Shown here piece after piece: positions 5,368 to 9,027 of a stretch of 9,027 nt of DNA. Made by a program: the position numbers and the translations under genes. The notes beneath the pieces were generated by a model. The model saw nothing but the letters and a program-made list of their open reading frames with translations, was not told the DNA's origin and ran no database searches. The stretch is from a bacterium F11 (GTDB lineage: Bacteria > Elusimicrobiota > Elusimicrobia > F11). Location: contig MSYE01000200.1 in assembly GCA_002176905.1 (NCBI GenBank), positions 1-9,027 of the forward strand, read 5' to 3'. How positions within the stretch are numbered: the first letter of the stretch is position 1; each line of letters opens with the position of its first letter.

Positions 5368-7643
5368 TGTACGGCTTCTTCTTCCTCAGGAAGCCGGTTG
5401 ACCTGCTCCAGGAAATCTTCAATCTGATCAAAATTGATTTCCCACCGGTTGGAGCCTTCTGGCTTTCGAATAAATTCTTTAACTTCCAAAAGGGAAAGCA
5501 CATTGGTGGCCCGAGCAGAACTGCCCAAATGGGCTTTGAGAAGATCCTGCGACACGCGGCGACGCTCCAACACCAATTTGAGTGCCTCAATGAGATCTTT
5601 TAACTCCTTTTTATCTTCAACGGCAAATTCCAACGCACTTCCGGATCCAAACAAATCATCGTACGAAGGCAATCCAAATTGTTTCACATGCGCCACAAGA
5701 TTGTTTACTTCTTTTTCAGAAACAAAAGCACCCTGAATACGAATTGGCTCAATGGAGGCAGGAGGGAGGAAAAGCATATCCCCATTCCCCAATAAACTTT
5801 CTGCCCCAATGCTGTCGACAATAACCCTGGAATCTGTTCCAGAGGCAACCCGAAGGGCAATGCGGGCAGGCAAATTCGCTTTGATGACACCGGTGATGAC
5901 GTCCACCGAGGGGCGTTGCGTGGCCAAGACCAGATGAATTCCCACCGCCCTCGCCATCTGAGCCAAGCGTTGAACAGAATCTTCCACCTCTTTTGGAGAG
6001 GTCAACATCAGATCAGCCAACTCATCGATGACAATGACAATATAGCCAATCTCCGGTTCTCCGGTTGCTTTTCTCTTCTTATTAAATGATTCAATATTTC
6101 TCACATTCGCTTTGGCGAAAAGGTCGTATCGGTACTCCATTACTTTCACCATCCGTGCCAATGCTTTTGAAGCTTGTTTGGAATTGGTAATAACTTCCGC
6201 ATTCACCGGCGGATGGCAAGGATCATAGAGATGCGGGATCATCGTATAAGAAGGGAGTTCCAATCGCTTGGGATCAATGAGGAGAAATTTTACACGACTG
6301 GGAGGCATTCGATACAACAAGGAACACAACAAAGCGTGGATCACAACACTCTTTCCTGATCCGGTAGCGCCGGCCACCAAAATGTGGGGCATGGCTGCCA
6401 AATCAACAAAATAAGGTTGCCCTGATACGGTTTTCCCAAGTGCCACGGCCAAGGGTGATTTGTGATTCAAATATTCTGGATTTCCCAGCATCTCTTGAAG
6501 ACCCACAAGTTCTGGATTGGTGTTGGGAATCTCAATTCCGACCGCGCCTTTCCCTGGTATGGGAGCAAGGACCCGAATGGCAGTCGAACGCATCGCCAAC
6601 GCCAAATCATCGGCTCGACTGGAGATGGAAGCCACTTTTACTCCGGGTGCTGGTTCCAAATCGTAACGCGTGATAACGGGTCCAGGATGAATTTCGACCA
6701 CACGGGCCGCAATATTAAAATTGGCCAAAGTCTGTTCCAGCAAACTGGCACGGGAGGTCAATTCTTCGCGGGGGACAGGAGTGGATCCTCCAGCGGCCTC
6801 AAAAATTTCAAGTGAGGGACTCTCATAGCGGGGCGCAGGCTTGGGAGGATCAACGGGTGAGACATTTTGATCTGACTTTTCTTGCGATTCTCCATTTGTT
6901 TTTCGAATTAATGGTTTTGATTTCTTCTTCTCAACTCCTTTCTTTTCTTCTGAAGGAGGCGTTTTCGCCACAGGAGGAGGCAATTTGGATTCTGACTTCA
7001 CTATTTTGGGAGGCAAGGAAGCAGGGGCAGGTTTCTGTAACACATCTACCGCGGGAACAACCGGAGGCCGGCGTTCCTTTCGTTTTGCAACTTTGGCCTT
7101 CTTCCATTCTTGCCAATCTTCAATAAGTGATTGAGAGGTTTTGTAAACAATTTCGCTGGGAGAAAGGCCACTGCGTAGGATGGCCAACACACATAGCAAA
7201 CCAAGGGTTACAATCCAACTGCCGGCTTCGCCAAACAACCGGACAAGAAGCTGGTTTCCACTTAGCCCTATGATCCCACCATAATTTTCCTGCCAAACAG
7301 CTTGTCCCAAAAGAGTCATAAAAACCAAAAAGGAAACAAACAAGGCAAGTGAAAGAAGTGGTTTTAAGGTTTGAATACGCTGCGAACGATTGAAAAGTGT
7401 TTTTCCTCCGATCCACAGCAAAGCAAAAGGGATGAGGAAGCGTCCAAATCCAGCGAGCCATCCGAGAAACTGAGCCAAGCGTCTGCCCCAAAGACCAGAC
7501 AGGTTTGGAAAAAGGATGCAATAAAGGGAGAGAACACCAACAAAAATAATACCAACGGCCAGCCAATCGAATTTCTTTTGCTGACGTCGTTTTTCTTTGC
7601 TTCGGGCCCGAAACCGGGAACGCCTGTAATACAAGAAACTCAT
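5364..7643 (-). CDS. ftsK: DNA translocase FtsK
   Basis: A septum-anchored, ATP-driven DNA pump that clears the chromosome termini from the division plane and activates XerCD recombination. The 759-residue protein starts with a basic cytoplasmic tail, then four membrane spans (about 27-46, 56-79, 92-114, 141-159). A Lys/Pro-rich linker follows (about 175-275), shorter than in E. coli. The alpha and beta motor domains hold Walker A GATGSGKS at 425-432 (K431), Walker B YIVIVIDELADLM with D540 and E541, and the family signature LATQRPSVDVITGVIKAN (about 573-590). A divergent winged-helix gamma domain spans about 680-745, without the usual GYNRA recognition helix, and is followed by an acidic tail (LPEEEEAVQ). 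It begins 3 bases after accB with no visible ribosome binding site, so translational coupling is likely; its end overlaps lolA by 4 bases. Confidence 0.97.
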   Translation of the reverse strand: MSFLYYRRSRFRARSKEKRRQQKKFDWLAVGIIFVGVLSLYCILFPNLSGLWGRRLAQFLGWLAGFGRFLIPFALLWIGGKTLFNRSQRIQTLKPLLSLALFVSFLVFMTLLGQAVWQENYGGIIGLSGNQLLVRLFGEAGSWIVTLGLLCVLAILRSGLSPSEIVYKTSQSLIEDWQEWKKAKVAKRKERRPPVVPAVDVLQKPAPASLPPKIVKSESKLPPPVAKTPPSEEKKGVEKKKSKPLIRKTNGESQEKSDQNVSPVDPPKPAPRYESPSLEIFEAAGGSTPVPREELTSRASLLEQTLANFNIAARVVEIHPGPVITRYDLEPAPGVKVASISSRADDLALAMRSTAIRVLAPIPGKGAVGIEIPNTNPELVGLQEMLGNPEYLNHKSPLAVALGKTVSGQPYFVDLAAMPHILVAGATGSGKSVVIHALLCSLLYRMPPSRVKFLLIDPKRLELPSYTMIPHLYDPCHPPVNAEVITNSKQASKALARMVKVMEYRYDLFAKANVRNIESFNKKRKATGEPEIGYIVIVIDELADLMLTSPKEVEDSVQRLAQMARAVGIHLVLATQRPSVDVITGVIKANLPARIALRVASGTDSRVIVDSIGAESLLGNGDMLFLPPASIEPIRIQGAFVSEKEVNNLVAHVKQFGLPSYDDLFGSGSALEFAVEDKKELKDLIEALKLVLERRRVSQDLLKAHLGSSARATNVLSLLEVKEFIRKPEGSNRWEINFDQIEDFLEQVNRLPEEEEAVQ

Positions 7644-7646
7644 GCT

Positions 7647-8078
7647 TTAATGTAATGGCTCAATGGCAAAAATGGCTTGTCCAGCCTCAACTGGTTTCCC
7701 ATTTTCCACCAGGATTTTTGTAACCCGCCCACTGCTTTCTGCCGTAATTTCGTTCATCACCTTCATTGCTTCGATGATACAAAGAACCTGGCCAGATTTG
7801 ATGGTGTCACCAGCGGAAACAAAAGGGGCCGCGGTTGGAGAGGGGGATCGGTAAAAAATACCTGCAATCGGTGAATTGAATGATTCCCCCTCCTCTTTCT
7901 TGGGGGGCAAAGGGGCCTGATTTTGTGATTTTTTCTGATGGTGGACTTTCCGCGTCTGCAGTTGCCCCTCATCAGACACATCAGCAGTGGGGCGAACAAG
8001 ACGAACCTGACTGGACCCATCCGCTATTTCCAACACATGAAGGTTTTCCTCCTTCATAATGTGAAGGTAATGATCCAT
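7647..8078 (-). CDS. accB: Biotin carboxyl carrier protein of acetyl-CoA carboxylase
   Basis: AccB carries the biotin that AccC carboxylates and AccAD uses to make malonyl-CoA, the first step of fatty-acid synthesis. The 143-residue product starts MDHYLHIMKEENLHVLEIAD, the short N-terminal segment typical of AccB. A polar Pro/Lys/Gln linker follows (about 31-66), then the biotinyl domain: SPIAGIFYRSPSPTAAPFV, the BCCP thumb motif, and EAMKVMNEI, with K106 as the biotinylated lysine. I chose the second of two adjacent ATGs because AAGG lies five bases before it; the first is at 8081. The same frame stays open upstream through the pnp end and is very lysine-rich; a GTG at 8147 would add that tail. 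No accC follows, although accB-accC is the common arrangement. The thumb motif argues against a decarboxylase subunit. Confidence 0.9.
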   Translation of the reverse strand: MDHYLHIMKEENLHVLEIADGSSQVRLVRPTADVSDEGQLQTRKVHHQKKSQNQAPLPPKKEEGESFNSPIAGIFYRSPSPTAAPFVSAGDTIKSGQVLCIIEAMKVMNEITAESSGRVTKILVENGKPVEAGQAIFAIEPLH

Positions 8079-8139
8079 CATCCCCTTCTTTTTCGAAGAT
8101 TTTCTTTTTTTGGTATGTGATTTTTTGGATGTTTTGGAT

Positions 8140-9027
8140 TTACCCACGACGCGACCGATAACCTCCCGCGTTTCGATCTGGACGACTGGGCCGACGGGGT
8201 CGATAACCGCCATCGTCCGAAGGAGCACCATCCGGCCTAGGAATGAGCGCTTTGCGCGATAAATTCACACGCCCCTGCCCATCAATTTCCATTACCTTGA
8301 CTTGAAGTTCGTCTCCTTCTTTCAAAATATCTTCCACCCGCTCAACACGACGATGCTCCAATTCGGATATATGAACAAGGCCTTCTTTCCCCGGCATAAA
8401 CTGGACAAATGCACCAAGTTTCGAAAGAATTTTAACAACCTTACCTTTGTATACTTTCCCAACTTCTGCGACCGCTGACAAAGATTCAACATAGGATTTG
8501 GCGGCTTCGACAGATTCCGAGTTTCTACTGGAAATGTACACTCGGCCATCATCGTCCACCTCAATGGTGGCACCTGTATCTTCTTGAAGTGACCGGATGT
8601 TTTTACCACCCGGACCAATGAGGGCTCCGATTTTATCAACTGGAATATCCACGGTGACCATTCGAGGAGCAAATTCAGAAAGGTTATCACGATGGTTAGA
8701 GAGGACCGCTTGCATGGCGTCCAAAATATGAAACCGAGCTTCCTTGGCTTGGGCAAGTGCTACTTTTAAAATATCAATGGTCACACCCGGAATTTTGATG
8801 TCCATTTGGATCGCAGTGATACCATTTTTGGTTCCGGCCACCTTAAAATCCATATCACCCATAAAATCCTCAAGGCCAATGATATCGGTTAAAACAGCAA
8901 CTTTCTCATTTTCCTTTACCAGTCCCATCGCGATTCCAGCGCAAGCCTCTTTTAAAGGCACACCCGCATCAAACAGGGCCAAGCTTCCTCCGCAAACCGA
9001 CGCCATTGAGGAAGATCCATTTGATTC
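8140..9027 (-). CDS. pnp: Polynucleotide phosphorylase, C-terminal part (5' end beyond window)
   Basis: PNPase degrades RNA from the 3' end using phosphate and can also add nucleotides. The visible 295 residues start inside the second RNase PH core, at ESNGSSSMASVCGGS, a strongly conserved active-site segment. Conserved metal-site aspartates follow in GLEDFMGDMDFKVAG (fragment residues 54 and 60). A KH domain spans about 123-180 with the GxxG loop in LIGPGGKNIRS. An S1 RNA-binding domain covers about 190-257 (KVYKGKVVKILSKLGAFVQF, KEGLVHISEL). The protein ends in an Arg/Gly/Pro-rich tail (RPRRPSRPDRNAGGYRSRRG), a likely extra RNA-contact segment. The frame is open to the window edge, so the apparent first Met at base 9006 is internal. 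It is the first visible gene of the leftward operon, with accB following after about 60 bases. Confidence 0.97.
   Translation of the reverse strand, partial: ESNGSSSMASVCGGSLALFDAGVPLKEACAGIAMGLVKENEKVAVLTDIIGLEDFMGDMDFKVAGTKNGITAIQMDIKIPGVTIDILKVALAQAKEARFHILDAMQAVLSNHRDNLSEFAPRMVTVDIPVDKIGALIGPGGKNIRSLQEDTGATIEVDDDGRVYISSRNSESVEAAKSYVESLSAVAEVGKVYKGKVVKILSKLGAFVQFMPGKEGLVHISELEHRRVERVEDILKEGDELQVKVMEIDGQGRVNLSRKALIPRPDGAPSDDGGYRPRRPSRPDRNAGGYRSRRG

Noticed and set aside
8082..8231. Starting AccB at the far upstream ATG (base 8231)
   Set aside because: This start lies about 90 bases inside pnp coding sequence, and the added residues do not resemble AccB. The ATG pair at 8076-8081 has a ribosome binding site and a family-like N terminus.

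Overview
The window is a stretch of ordinary bacterial chromosome. It holds one rightward partial gene at the left edge and nine leftward (minus-strand) genes, with almost no non-coding DNA; the longest gene-free stretch is about 116 bases, upstream of recA. Base composition looks even throughout, moderately AT-rich by eye. There are no insertion sequences, phage genes, CRISPR repeats, tRNAs or rRNAs. The organism is a diderm (Gram-negative-type) bacterium: it has LolA, the periplasmic lipoprotein carrier, and a probable lipoprotein at the left edge. Protein signatures resemble deltaproteobacterial or uncultivated-lineage homologues rather than gammaproteobacteria, but I cannot place it more precisely from sequence alone.

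Layout in transcription order, from right to left on the minus strand. (1) pnp, the C-terminal 295 residues of polynucleotide phosphorylase, cut by the window edge. (2) accB, the biotin carboxyl carrier protein of acetyl-CoA carboxylase. (3) ftsK, the divisome-anchored DNA translocase. (4) lolA. (5) A rodZ-like cell-shape gene. (6) pgsA and (7) pgpA, consecutive enzymes of phosphatidylglycerol synthesis. These seven lie nearly end to end, with overlaps or short gaps, and look like one operon whose promoter lies beyond the right edge. (8) recA follows with its own candidate sigma-70-type promoter and a strong ribosome binding site, and ends at a strong intrinsic terminator. (9) xerD starts only 11 bases past that terminator. 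(10) Converging on xerD from the left is an unrecognised probable lipoprotein whose first residues look like the start of an ApbE protein but whose remainder does not.

The genes cover chromosome maintenance (FtsK, XerD, RecA), envelope building (AccB, PgsA, PgpA, LolA, RodZ) and RNA turnover (PNPase). The order pnp ... ftsK ... rodZ-pgsA-(x)-recA matches the Bacillus subtilis order pnpA ... spoIIIE ... ymfM-pgsA-cinA-recA, so this looks like an old conserved neighbourhood with lolA and pgpA in the variable slots.

I found no convincing new biological system. The points worth a second look are the left-edge lipoprotein, an insertion in PgpA, an altered DNA-reading domain in FtsK, a basic RecA tail, the recA-terminator-xerD junction, and the lysine-rich open frame before accB.
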